Part shown: positions 44,831 to 54,135 of the stretch, piece after piece | Numbering within the stretch: the first letter of the stretch is position 1 | Layout of the letters: each line of letters begins with the position of its first letter | Assembly (NCBI GenBank): GCA_937974175.1 | Contig: CALJIG010000037.1 | Span: 1 to 64,000, forward strand | From: an uncultured Ignavibacteria bacterium | GTDB lineage: Bacteria; Bacteroidota; Ignavibacteria; Tepidaquicellales; Tepidaquicellaceae | Direction: 5' to 3' | Length of the DNA stretch: 64,000 nt | The notes under the pieces: generated by a model | Databases searched by the model: none | What the model saw: the letters and a program-made list of their open reading frames with translations, nothing else | What the model was told of the DNA's origin: nothing | Program-made: the position numbers and the translations under genes

Positions 44831-46951
44831 TTATTTTACAAGCATCATTTTCTTTGTTTCTGAGAAGCTTCCTGTTTCTAATCTGTAAAAATAAACACCG
44901 CTTGAAAGTAATGCTCCGTTGAAATCAACTGCATAACTGCCTACTGTCATATTTTTATTTACAAGTGTCATTACTTCTTTACCTGAAATATCATAAACTT
45001 TCAATGAAACAAAACCATTCTGCGGAATTGCAAAATTGATCTTTGTTGTCGGATTGAAAGGATTAGGATAGTTTTGTGATAATGAATATTTTTCTGCTAT
45101 TGTACTTGTTAAAGGTGTTGTAGAAGTTATTGTTCCACCGTTAGATTTAGCATATGTAATCAATGCAAGTAACCAGCCTTTTGCTCCGCCTTCAAAGTAT
45201 CTTGGATCTTGTAATGATGTTACTGTGAAGTATCCGGGTGTATTTACTGACATACCGCCTAATGTATCTGTAGCTGTGTGGCCGTTATATTTATAAGCAG
45301 CTGTTCTTGTTCCGTTGCCCGGTGCCAGGCTTGCTCCGTCAGGCCAGTAACCTGTGTTGCCTGTTCCTGTTGGCGCTAATAAATTTCTGGTAGTTAAATC
45401 CTGTGGGAAAAGACCTGTGATATCACCGCCGGTTGCAGCAGGAGTACCCTGGTCAACTCTGTATATCATACCGCAGAATCCTCTTGCGAATGCTGTATCT
45501 AAAGCTGCTACAGGAGTAGCTGCTCTTTCATAATTATAGGCCTGGTCAGCACCGATAGAAATAAGTGCTTTTTTATCTGCAGGGGTTCCTGATGAGAGCC
45601 AATTTTTTAAATCTGCTCTTGCAGTTGCGCCTAAGAATAATGCACCTGAGTTATCAAAGCTGGTTTCAACCAGAATTACTGTTTTATAATTTGCTAAGCT
45701 TGGTAAATTTGGTGTTGTTGCATTAAAGTAGAATGTTCTGTATTTGGAAATCATTGTTGATAAATGCTTCATGGTTGAATCTCTATCAGCAAGTCTCTTT
45801 ACCTGACCTGTTGCAATTGTTGTATCGTGGAACATTACCAATACGCTATCACCTGAAGCAGGTGGAGGAGGTGTTGATAATGTATCTGTGAATACTAATG
45901 TATTTCCTGATAAAGCCGGACCTGATGTTACACCGCCGCCTATAACATACTTCCAAATACCGCTGTTATATCTTACAGAACCGCTGGCATAAGCAAGCAT
46001 AATTGAAGGCATGTTTGTCTGAGCAGTCCAGGTATTTGCACCCGGGCTGTATACATATGTTTCCTGTGAACCGGTGAATCCTGTTGAGGCACCGCCTGAA
46101 ACGATAACACCTTTATTGCCCCATGATTGAGCATTCCATCTGTATCTTACACCGGCAGGATAACTTGCACCTGTTGTCCATGTAATCTGGCTTCTGTCTG
46201 ACTGGCTTACAACACCTCTGTAAGTTACAGCTGTTACAGCAACTGATTCATTAAGACCGCCAACATATACGATTGTATCACCTGCCATTGCAAGCGCACC
46301 GTCGCCTCTTCCTAATGGAAGACTTGTTGCAGTTCTCCATGAATTTGTTTTTGCGTTGTAAAGGAATACGGAAGTTCTGGTAACACCGTTTGCTCCGTAA
46401 CCGCCGACTAAATAAATCAAGCTGTCCTGATATCCAACTGCTTTTACGTACCACATACTGTCAGGTGCATTTGCTCCTGTTGACCATGTATTTGCATTAA
46501 TGTTGTACTTATACAAAGTCATGTTTGAACCAAAACCGTTAAGACCGTCTAAACAGTAAATTGTATCGCCTAATTTTGCTGAGCCCATAAGTCTTCTTCC
46601 CTGTGGTAAAGAAGCCATTTGTGACCATGAATTGGCTGCGATACTATATCTGTATGTATTTACGCCGGCTGCTGTACCTGCACCTGTGGAGTCTCCTCCG
46701 AACACATATACAAAACCTGAATCATTTCTTACATGACCTACGCCGCCATGATAATATCTGGCGCTGGGTAATGCAGAACCTGATATCCATGCACCAACGT
46801 TATCGAACTGTTGGTTCACAACCGGAATTTGTGACGTTGTGTTTAATTGTTCTGCTATAGAGCTAGCAGTGTTTCCGCCGTTAGAATAATAAAATCCTAA
46901 TGATAGAGCTATGAGCACTACCGGCAGAAAAAAAAGAATGAGTTTTTTCAT
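44831..46951 (-). CDS. T9SS-secreted Kelch-propeller protein (cargo 5)
   Basis: The 706-residue protein has a signal/anchor helix (about 1-24) and a Kelch-type beta-propeller (about 50-370). Its blades are YVFGGDSTG, YCLDGLNG, YLVGGYGANG, YVGGLNES and VSGGAST, each followed by W at the usual distance (for example NTWSTGANAPDS). A domain homologous to the middle of cargo 4 follows (about 375-620). The sorting domain (LSQNYPNPFNP) ends it. It is predicted to be surface-attached or released, with the propeller as a binding platform. Confidence 0.85.
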   Translation of the reverse strand: MKKLILFFLPVVLIALSLGFYYSNGGNTASSIAEQLNTTSQIPVVNQQFDNVGAWISGSALPSARYYHGGVGHVRNDSGFVYVFGGDSTGAGTAAGVNTYRYSIAANSWSQMASLPQGRRLMGSAKLGDTIYCLDGLNGFGSNMTLYKYNINANTWSTGANAPDSMWYVKAVGYQDSLIYLVGGYGANGVTRTSVFLYNAKTNSWRTATSLPLGRGDGALAMAGDTIVYVGGLNESVAVTAVTYRGVVSQSDRSQITWTTGASYPAGVRYRWNAQSWGNKGVIVSGGASTGFTGSQETYVYSPGANTWTAQTNMPSIMLAYASGSVRYNSGIWKYVIGGGVTSGPALSGNTLVFTDTLSTPPPPASGDSVLVMFHDTTIATGQVKRLADRDSTMKHLSTMISKYRTFYFNATTPNLPSLANYKTVILVETSFDNSGALFLGATARADLKNWLSSGTPADKKALISIGADQAYNYERAATPVAALDTAFARGFCGMIYRVDQGTPAATGGDITGLFPQDLTTRNLLAPTGTGNTGYWPDGASLAPGNGTRTAAYKYNGHTATDTLGGMSVNTPGYFTVTSLQDPRYFEGGAKGWLLALITYAKSNGGTITSTTPLTSTIAEKYSLSQNYPNPFNPTTKINFAIPQNGFVSLKVYDISGKEVMTLVNKNMTVGSYAVDFNGALLSSGVYFYRLETGSFSETKKMMLVK

Positions 46952-47358
46952 TTTTTCCTCGTTAAGTTAGTTTAATTGTATAATTTTATTTCTCAGAGCT
47001 TACTTCAAAATTCTTCAGTTTTCATATAAATGAAAGCACAAAGAATTTTTAATTATTTGAAAGGGGTATATTTTTTTTATTTGAGGAAGTTAAGTATTAT
47101 CTCATTATCAGCATAAAAATAAATACAACATAATTTTACATTATGATGGTGGTTTGAGTTACTAACTTACTTTCTTTTGAGGTTTAATATTGCAGCAAAA
47201 CAAACAGGATGGATTTGTTCTGCCAAATGAGATTAAGGTTGTGACTAGATACTTCTTATCTTTCTTAGAGTTTTAAAAAAGATTACAAGTAACATGCTTT
47301 ATTTGTTATTTTTTGTCAATGTAAAAAAGTTACACCTAAATCATTAACAAATATAAAA
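46952..47358. other. 407-bp gene-free upstream region of cargo 5
   Basis: No ORF or stable hairpin stands out. A 17-bp sequence tttgtcaatgtaaaaaa (47312-47328) also occurs at 42359-42375, in the gene-free upstream region of cargo 3. On the minus strand it reads ttttttacattgacaaa and contains TTGACA. A promoter and a long leader for cargo 5 probably lie here. Confidence 0.4.
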
Positions 47359-49410
47359 TTATTTCTTTAAAACATCACGTAATACTTTTGTCAGCTTTTC
47401 AGCGCTGGGAAGAACTGCCGCTTCAAGTCCGGAATTTAGTGCTATTGCAGGAACATTCAATGCACCGACAACTTCTACCGGTGCATCTAAGTATTTAAAA
47501 CATTCTCTTGATATTCTTCCTGCAAGTGATTCAGCAAATGAATTTAATACGGGCTCTTCAGTAAGCACAATACATTTACCGTGTTTCTTTACCGATGAAT
47601 ACATTGCTTCTTCATCTACAGGATTCAATGTTCTTAAATCTAAAATTTCTATCTGTCCGGGGAAGTTCTTTGACGCATTCAATGCCCAATGAACTCCCAT
47701 TCCATACGTAATTACAACAAGCGATTCACCGTCATCAATTTTATTTTGCTCTGCCTGCTGAACAATTCTTGCTTTGCCGAACGGCACTATATAATTTTCA
47801 TCCGGTTCAACTGTCATAGCGTAACCTGTTCCCGGAACTTTGCTCCAGTATAATCCTTTATGTTCAAACATTACTACTGGGTTAGGGTCAAGATAAGCTG
47901 ACTTCAGTAATCCTTTTAAGTCAGCACCATTAGAAGGGTAAGCAATTTTAATTCCTCTTATAGGTAGCAAGCTTGATTCAATACATCCTGAATGATACGG
48001 TCCGCCTGAGCCGTATGCCCCTATGGGAATTCGTATAACGCAGCCCACGGGAAATTTTCCCATGGATAAATAACATGACTTCGATAGTTCAACATGCAAT
48101 TGATTAACTCCTGCAAATGCATAATCGGCGAACTGGATTTCAACAATTGGCTTTAATCCGACTGCGCTCATGCCAGCAGTTGAACCAACTATGTATGCTT
48201 CTTGTATTGGTGTATTGAATACTCTATGGTCGCCGTACTTCTGAGCGAGTGTAGCAGCTTCTCTGAATACTCCTCCTAATCTTTTTCCAACATCCTGTCC
48301 GTATAACAATGCATGTGAATCGCTTTTCATAATTTCATCAACTGCATGCAGCGCGCAATCGACCATTACAATCGGCTCTCTGCCTTCGGGTTCACGCACA
48401 CCAAGTTCTTCTGTTACCGGTGTCGGAGCAAATTCATGCTCGGTAACAGTTGCAGGGTCAGGGTCGGGAGATTTCACTGCCTTATCAAATTCCTTTAGAA
48501 TTTTCTTCTTAGCTTCTGCTTCAACGAGGTCCAGAGTTTCTAACTTTGCTCCTCTTGATAAAAGAAGTTTTTTTAATTTAGGGAACGGGTCAACAGCCTC
48601 ATGCTTTTTTAAATCTTCTTCTGTTCTGTACCATTCTTTTCTTACACCTGATGTATGATGCCCGAGCAAAGGTACCTCTGCATGAACAAGTATCGGTGCT
48701 CTGTTATCGCGTACATAATTTATTGCCTCAGTCATTTTTTCATAGGACTCTACAAAGTCGCTTCCGTTTATCTGCATTCTTTCCATTCCTTTAAATCCTG
48801 CTGCGTAACCATAGGCATTCATCGCGTACATTTCATCGCTGCTTGCTGAAATTCCCCAGTGATTATCCTGCACTAAATATATAATCGGCAGCTTTTTTAA
48901 TACTGCCATCTGAAATGCCTCTGCAACTTCACCTTCGGTAACTGAACCGTCTCCGAGCGAGCAAAGCACTATGGGCATTTTTTCTTTATCTAACTTCCCT
49001 TCCGATTCTAAATAAGAAACTGCATGAGCCATGCCTGTTGCAGGGATTGCCTGCATACCTGTTGCGCTTGACTGATGCGGAATTTTCGGGAAGCCCGGTC
49101 TATTTGTTGAAGGATGTGAGTAGTATGTTCTTCCGCCTGAAAACGGGTCATCTCTTTTTGCAAGAAGCTGAAGCATTAATTCATAGGGAGAAAATCCAAG
49201 TCCCAATAAAAATGATTCATCTCTGTAATATAAACTTAAGTAGTCGTATTCTTTTAATTGAAATGCGGCAGCAAGCTGAATTGCCTCATGTCCGCGTGAA
49301 GTTGAATGCACAAATTTGCATATCTGCCTGTTTGCATCATAAGTCTCTGCCATTGCTCTGGCGTCGCACATTAAGCTGTAGGCTTTGAGAAGGATATCGT
49401 TATTTACCAT
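47359..49410 (-). CDS. 2-oxoacid dehydrogenase E1, fused alpha-beta subunits
   Basis: The thiamine-diphosphate E1 component decarboxylates a 2-oxoacid and passes the acyl group to lipoyl-E2. Residues about 1-330 are the alpha part with the ThDP motif GDGSVTEG (153-160) and N183. Residues about 345-683 are the beta part, with LYGQDVGKRLGGVFREA, FNTPIQEAYIVGSTAGMSA and a transketolase-C region (ITYGMGVHWALNA). The single-chain form is usual in Bacteroidota/Chlorobi. Branched-chain 2-oxoacids or pyruvate are both possible; E2 and E3 are not nearby. ATG at 49410. Confidence 0.92.
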   Translation of the reverse strand: MVNNDILLKAYSLMCDARAMAETYDANRQICKFVHSTSRGHEAIQLAAAFQLKEYDYLSLYYRDESFLLGLGFSPYELMLQLLAKRDDPFSGGRTYYSHPSTNRPGFPKIPHQSSATGMQAIPATGMAHAVSYLESEGKLDKEKMPIVLCSLGDGSVTEGEVAEAFQMAVLKKLPIIYLVQDNHWGISASSDEMYAMNAYGYAAGFKGMERMQINGSDFVESYEKMTEAINYVRDNRAPILVHAEVPLLGHHTSGVRKEWYRTEEDLKKHEAVDPFPKLKKLLLSRGAKLETLDLVEAEAKKKILKEFDKAVKSPDPDPATVTEHEFAPTPVTEELGVREPEGREPIVMVDCALHAVDEIMKSDSHALLYGQDVGKRLGGVFREAATLAQKYGDHRVFNTPIQEAYIVGSTAGMSAVGLKPIVEIQFADYAFAGVNQLHVELSKSCYLSMGKFPVGCVIRIPIGAYGSGGPYHSGCIESSLLPIRGIKIAYPSNGADLKGLLKSAYLDPNPVVMFEHKGLYWSKVPGTGYAMTVEPDENYIVPFGKARIVQQAEQNKIDDGESLVVITYGMGVHWALNASKNFPGQIEILDLRTLNPVDEEAMYSSVKKHGKCIVLTEEPVLNSFAESLAGRISRECFKYLDAPVEVVGALNVPAIALNSGLEAAVLPSAEKLTKVLRDVLKK

Positions 49411-49463
49411 TCACAAAATTCCTTAGTATATCCAAAATTTACAATTCAAAAAGATAAGGGTTT

Positions 49464-50813
49464 TTATTTTGCAGATTGGGATTCGTTGACGGTAAGAAGT
49501 TCTGATATGATGTTTTGCATTAGTGAAGATTCGATAAGAATTTCAGTAAGCTCTTTGTGTTTGGTTTCTTTTTTTCCCTCTCTGATTAAATTAATTTTAC
49601 CACTTATCCTCCCCAAAGGTATTTTTAAATCATTTGCCGCAAGATTTAAAAAATAATTTTTTTCATCATTCAGTTTTACAAGTTTTTCATTTAAAGATTT
49701 CAGCTGTTCATTTTTTTCTGAGAGTACTTCTGTTTCTTTTTTTGTTATATCTACTTTGTGCAATACATTTAATTTTCTGACATTATCTTCCTGAAGAGTT
49801 CTATTCCTTTCAAAATCCAAAATACTGAATTTCCTCATATACAATAATGCTTCTTTAAAATTTCCTGCCATCACATAAAATTTTGACAGTTCTCTGCAGG
49901 AGGTTACCATCATAGTTTTGTTGTTTATTTCAAATGAGAGTTCAAGTGCTTGTTGATAAGTCGCTTCTGCAAGTTCCTGCTTATTCATTTGGGAATAATT
50001 GTTTGCCAAATTAACCAGCGTATCACATCTATCGACATTTCGATTGGTTTTCATAAAATAATTCAGACATTTTAAGTAAATTCTTTCTGCATTTTCATAA
50101 TCTCCCTGCAAGCTATGGATACTTGCTGTAGTATTCATAATTCTATACTCAAAATACCGGTTTTGCTCAATTTTTAAATTAAAATCCTGAGCAGCATACA
50201 AGTGACTTAAAGCCTTACTATATTCCCTCAAGTTATAATAAGTACATGCTTTGTTATACAATATTATTATGCACACACTTATATTCAGGAATTTCCGTGA
50301 GAGCTTTAATGCCATTGAATAATATTCCAGTGCAAGCGGATACTCTACTACTATTAGATAATAATTCCCGATACAATTTAGTATATCGCTCTCAAGTTTT
50401 TCATCTCCGATTTGACGAAAATGATATAATGCCTTAAAAAAATTATCTATTTGTGATTTATAATCTCCCGCTTTCCAGCAGCAAATGCCAAGCTCTTTAC
50501 ATGCTATACCGGCATTTTTAAAATCATTAATTGAATCATAAATTTTTACTGAGTCTTCAAGCAAAGGTATTGCTTTTAAAAAATCATTTAATTTATCATA
50601 GTGCATGCCGAGTACATACTTCGAACCGGCTATTCCTTTTATGTAATTAATTTGCTCTGCCATATGTAAAGCGTTTTCACCACAGTATTTACATTCTTCG
50701 AATAGCTCGATTGAACAAAAATGTTCTGCAATAAAAATTGTGTCATCAATTTTTTTCTTCGCCTCATATTCAGGTAGTGTGAGTATGTCAATATCTAAGT
50801 GGAGATTTATCAT
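49464..50813 (-). CDS. TPR protein with degenerate kinase dimerisation domain, copy B
   Basis: The 449-residue protein has about seven TPR-like repeats (about 25-330) and a coiled coil (about 345-385; KETEVLSEKNEQLKSLNEKL). A C-terminal segment is clearly homologous to the HisKA (DHp) helix of the kinase at 52223. The block there reads FLNLAANDLKIPLGRIS, with Asn394 at the place of the phospho-acceptor His and the usual E/D-L-K-x-P-L kept. No ATP-binding domain follows, and only 53 bp separate the stop from the E1 gene. It cannot autophosphorylate in the usual way. It may heterodimerise with the kinase as a modulator; this is inference. Third gene of the operon, 11 bp after copy A. Confidence 0.8.
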   Translation of the reverse strand: MINLHLDIDILTLPEYEAKKKIDDTIFIAEHFCSIELFEECKYCGENALHMAEQINYIKGIAGSKYVLGMHYDKLNDFLKAIPLLEDSVKIYDSINDFKNAGIACKELGICCWKAGDYKSQIDNFFKALYHFRQIGDEKLESDILNCIGNYYLIVVEYPLALEYYSMALKLSRKFLNISVCIIILYNKACTYYNLREYSKALSHLYAAQDFNLKIEQNRYFEYRIMNTTASIHSLQGDYENAERIYLKCLNYFMKTNRNVDRCDTLVNLANNYSQMNKQELAEATYQQALELSFEINNKTMMVTSCRELSKFYVMAGNFKEALLYMRKFSILDFERNRTLQEDNVRKLNVLHKVDITKKETEVLSEKNEQLKSLNEKLVKLNDEKNYFLNLAANDLKIPLGRISGKINLIREGKKETKHKELTEILIESSLMQNIISELLTVNESQSAK

Positions 50814-50824
50814 AGAGTATGAGA

Positions 50825-52213
50825 TCAGCCCGTTGTTACAGTTTCGTTAATAGTAAGCAGTTCTGAAATTATTTTCTGCATATGAGAGGATTCAATAAGT
50901 ATATCGGTAAGCTCAGCATGCCTTTGCTCATTTCCCCCGTTCTTTATTAAATTAATTTTACCACTTATCCTCCCCAAAGGTATTTTTAAATCATTGGCAG
51001 CAAGATTTAAAAAATAATTTTTTTCTTCATTTAATCTGAGAAGTTTGTTGTTAATTTTCTGCAGCTCTTCATTTTTTTCCGATAGAACTTCAGTATTCTT
51101 TTTTTCAATATCTACTTTATGTAGTACATTCAGTTTTCTTATATTATTATCTGTCAGTGTTTTACTTCGTTCAAGATCAAGTACTGTACGTTTTCTTGCA
51201 TAAAAAAGCGCTGACTTATAATTTCCTAATAACCTGTACATTTCAGCCATGCTTCTGTAAAGATTTATACTATGCCTGCTGGAATGAAGTTTGTCTGCAA
51301 TTTTAAGAGCATCCAGAAAAAAATCTTCTGCTTTTTCCCACTTTTCCATTTTACTGTGAATTATCCCGAGATAAATTACAGTATCACATTTATCCATATC
51401 GTTGTTCGTCTTCGTGAAATAATCCACACAGTCTAAAAGCATTTCAGATGCTTTTTCCGGTTCACCGCAGTTAGAATAATTCAATGCTATATTCTGCAAA
51501 ATTCTTTTTTCGAGGAAGGCATCCTTTTCCAGCTTTTGATTGAACTCCAATGCTGCCGCATAAAACTTCAAAGAAATTTTGTAATGCTGCTGTGCAAGTT
51601 CCTCATTATCAATTAAAGCAAAAGCGGCAATGTTATTATGAATAAGAGCAATGTTATATAACGAATATATTATACCCCTTACATTTTTTATCTTTCTTTT
51701 AATATTCAGAGACAGCTTATGATATTCCAAACTTGATTCAAAATCCCCCGTTTCAACAAAATAATTACCGATTGAGTTAAGGCAGTTACCCTCATCTTTT
51801 AGAGACTTTAACTGCCTGTACAGATCGAGTGCTTTGAAAAAGTTTTCACTCTCATTATGATAATCTCCTATATTCCAATAGGCAAGACCAAGCTGATAAC
51901 ATGTTTTGGCACAATTCTTTAAATCTTTAATACTTTCAAATAATTTTTCTATTTCAATAAAACTTTGAATACAAGAAAAATAATCTTCTTCTACAAAGTT
52001 TAACATTCCAACATTAAACTTTGCTTCCCCGATTCCTTTCAGATAATTAATAGCTTCAGCCATTTCAAGGGCTTTATCCGCGCAATATTTACAGTCCTTA
52101 TAATTTTTTATTGAAAAAAAATGTTCGGCAACCAGATTTATACCATCGATCTTTTTATGAGCTTCTTCTATTGGAAGAGTTTTTATATCTGTATTTAAGT
52201 GAAGGTCTATCAT
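50825..52213 (-). CDS. TPR protein with degenerate kinase dimerisation domain, copy A
   Basis: The 462-residue paralogue of copy B has the same order: N-terminal block MIDLHLNTDIKTLP, TPR array (about 25-345), coiled coil (about 365-398; HKVDIEKKNTEVLSEKNEEL), then FLNLAANDLKIPLGRIS with Asn407 for His. The DNA of this segment is nearly identical to that of copy B over about 70 bases, far above the rest of the gene. This indicates gene conversion or strong constraint. The reading frame ends about 55 residues after the Asn, as in copy B. It lies 9 bp after the kinase gene. Confidence 0.8.
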   Translation of the reverse strand: MIDLHLNTDIKTLPIEEAHKKIDGINLVAEHFFSIKNYKDCKYCADKALEMAEAINYLKGIGEAKFNVGMLNFVEEDYFSCIQSFIEIEKLFESIKDLKNCAKTCYQLGLAYWNIGDYHNESENFFKALDLYRQLKSLKDEGNCLNSIGNYFVETGDFESSLEYHKLSLNIKRKIKNVRGIIYSLYNIALIHNNIAAFALIDNEELAQQHYKISLKFYAAALEFNQKLEKDAFLEKRILQNIALNYSNCGEPEKASEMLLDCVDYFTKTNNDMDKCDTVIYLGIIHSKMEKWEKAEDFFLDALKIADKLHSSRHSINLYRSMAEMYRLLGNYKSALFYARKRTVLDLERSKTLTDNNIRKLNVLHKVDIEKKNTEVLSEKNEELQKINNKLLRLNEEKNYFLNLAANDLKIPLGRISGKINLIKNGGNEQRHAELTDILIESSHMQKIISELLTINETVTTG

Positions 52214-52222
52214 TGCGTGAAG

Positions 52223-54034
52223 TTAAAACTCGAGAGTAAATGTTGTACCGCTGCCATAAACTGATTTGAAAGAAATCTTCCCTCCAAGCAGCTCAGTTAG
52301 TTTTTTTACTATCGAAAGTCCGAGCCCTGTTGAGTTTTCTCCGGCAGTAGGTTTATTGGAAATCTTTGCAAATTTTTTAAATACTTTATCCTGCTCTTCT
52401 TCTTTTATTCCAAGTCCGGAATCGATAATCTGTATTTTAAAATTATCTTTTCCTTCAGATAAAACCACATGCACACTCCTGCCTTTTTCCGAATACTTTA
52501 TCGCATTCGAAATCAGGTTCTCCAGAATTTCTGTAAAGGCAGTTTCATCAGTCGAATAAAATAATTCTCCTGCCTTATTTTCAAACTCAATCGTAATGCT
52601 TTTTTCATCTGCTGTATTTTTGAAATGGAAAATTATCTCATTGAGCAGGGCTGAAATATTTACGGTTTTAAAATTAAGATTGTATTCGCCTGATTCGATA
52701 GCATTGACATCAAGCAGATTGCTTAATATCAGCTTCATCCTGTCAGTAACTGATGCAATTCTTTGAATGACCGAATCAAATTTCTCCTGTGATAGTTTAT
52801 CTATATTTTTTACAAGACCTGAAGCAGCAAGCGAAATACCGTTTAACGGATTTTTTAAATCATGTACGGCAATACCAAGGAACTCATCTTTTTCTTCATG
52901 CAGCGCCTTAAGCTTTTTATTCAAAGCATCCAGCTCTTCATTTTTATCATGCAATATTTCAGCCTCTTTTTTTGCAACATCTACTTTATGAGTAATGTTT
53001 AAGTACTTTACTTTTAAGTCTGAAAATTCTTTTGTTGCCTGAGACTCAAGCTTAAAATATGTTTCAAAGCAATAGTAGGCTTTCTCATACTCGCCTAAAG
53101 CTTCGTATGTATCTGCAAGGCTTTGATTAATTCTGTTCTGAAGTTTTTTAGAATTTATTTTATTTGCAATCTCTAATGATTCTTCCTGATGTTTTAAAGC
53201 TTTGTTAAACTCTCCCATTTTATAATATGCAAGCCCGATAAGTAAACTAGTATGCGCCAGTGTTGATTCATCCTTGCTTTCACTTACTATTTCCAGACTT
53301 TTAAAATAACAGTCCAGCGCCTCATTATATTTTTCCTGCTCTAAATATACTGCAGCAATGTTATTATAAGTTTTTGCAAGAGCATCATTATTGTTTACAG
53401 TTTCCCTGTTCATTCTAAGGCTGTCATTCATCAGGTCAAGAGCTTCATCATATCTTTTAAGGCTTGAGAATAAGTATCCCAGATTGCTTTTAAGAGAACA
53501 AATATCAGAAGGATTTCCGACCTCTATTGCAAGGTCTATCGCCTGCTGCGAGTACTCCAGAGAGTTCTCAAGTTCTTTCATCCAGTGATAGCAATTGGAA
53601 ATGTTATTCAATATCTGCGACTGAAGTTTTTTATTGTTCAGCTCTTCTGCTATCTTTAATGCGCTAAAATAATTTGCAAGAGAATTTGAATGGTCGCCAA
53701 GATTTGATAAGGCAATGCCTAAAACATTTAATGCAGAAGCTTCTTCTCTCTTCATTCCCAAAGAAGAAGTTATAAGAATGGCATTGTTTACATTTTCAAC
53801 CACAACATCAAAATGCCCGCGCTGCATTGAAATTTTTGCAAGTCCGAAGTATGCTTCATACAAAGATTTTGCGTCATGAGATTCTTCCGCAAAAGTTTTT
53901 GCTTCCAAGTATAATTTTTCCGCCTCTTCTAGTTGAGAAGATGAATAATTGTTGAAAGCAATAGAAAGATACTCTTTTATCTTTTCTGATAACTGAATTG
54001 AATCGGTAGTTGTTTTTTCTTCTATGGATGCCAT
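52223..54034 (-). CDS. TPR-containing cytoplasmic sensor histidine kinase
   Basis: The 603-residue kinase has about seven TPRs (about 20-330; for example YNEALDCYFKSLEIV), a coiled coil (about 340-385) and a HisKA domain with H391 in FLGIAVHDLKNPLNGIS. A full HATPase domain follows: N-box ENLISNAIKY, G1 DSGLGIKEEE, F-box FKKFAKIS and G2 STGLGLSIVKKL. No membrane segment or signal is present, so it senses a cytoplasmic signal or partner through the TPRs. There is no response regulator next to it. It is first in an operon with two catalytically dead paralogues, and divergent from the lipoprotein gene at 54136. Confidence 0.93.
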   Translation of the reverse strand: MASIEEKTTTDSIQLSEKIKEYLSIAFNNYSSSQLEEAEKLYLEAKTFAEESHDAKSLYEAYFGLAKISMQRGHFDVVVENVNNAILITSSLGMKREEASALNVLGIALSNLGDHSNSLANYFSALKIAEELNNKKLQSQILNNISNCYHWMKELENSLEYSQQAIDLAIEVGNPSDICSLKSNLGYLFSSLKRYDEALDLMNDSLRMNRETVNNNDALAKTYNNIAAVYLEQEKYNEALDCYFKSLEIVSESKDESTLAHTSLLIGLAYYKMGEFNKALKHQEESLEIANKINSKKLQNRINQSLADTYEALGEYEKAYYCFETYFKLESQATKEFSDLKVKYLNITHKVDVAKKEAEILHDKNEELDALNKKLKALHEEKDEFLGIAVHDLKNPLNGISLAASGLVKNIDKLSQEKFDSVIQRIASVTDRMKLILSNLLDVNAIESGEYNLNFKTVNISALLNEIIFHFKNTADEKSITIEFENKAGELFYSTDETAFTEILENLISNAIKYSEKGRSVHVVLSEGKDNFKIQIIDSGLGIKEEEQDKVFKKFAKISNKPTAGENSTGLGLSIVKKLTELLGGKISFKSVYGSGTTFTLEF

Positions 54035-54135
54035 GGGATAGTAAAGATAGAATTATTTTGCAGATTTTGAAATGGAATATACTGTGATATAATTTTAGGT
54101 GATTAATCCCAATTCTGAAATCACTATTTTAGAAT

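Noticed and set aside
49411..50824. Short kinase paralogues as sequencing frameshifts of full kinases
   Set aside because: Gaps after both are only 11 and 53 bp and hold no ATPase-domain remnant; both copies end at equivalent positions.
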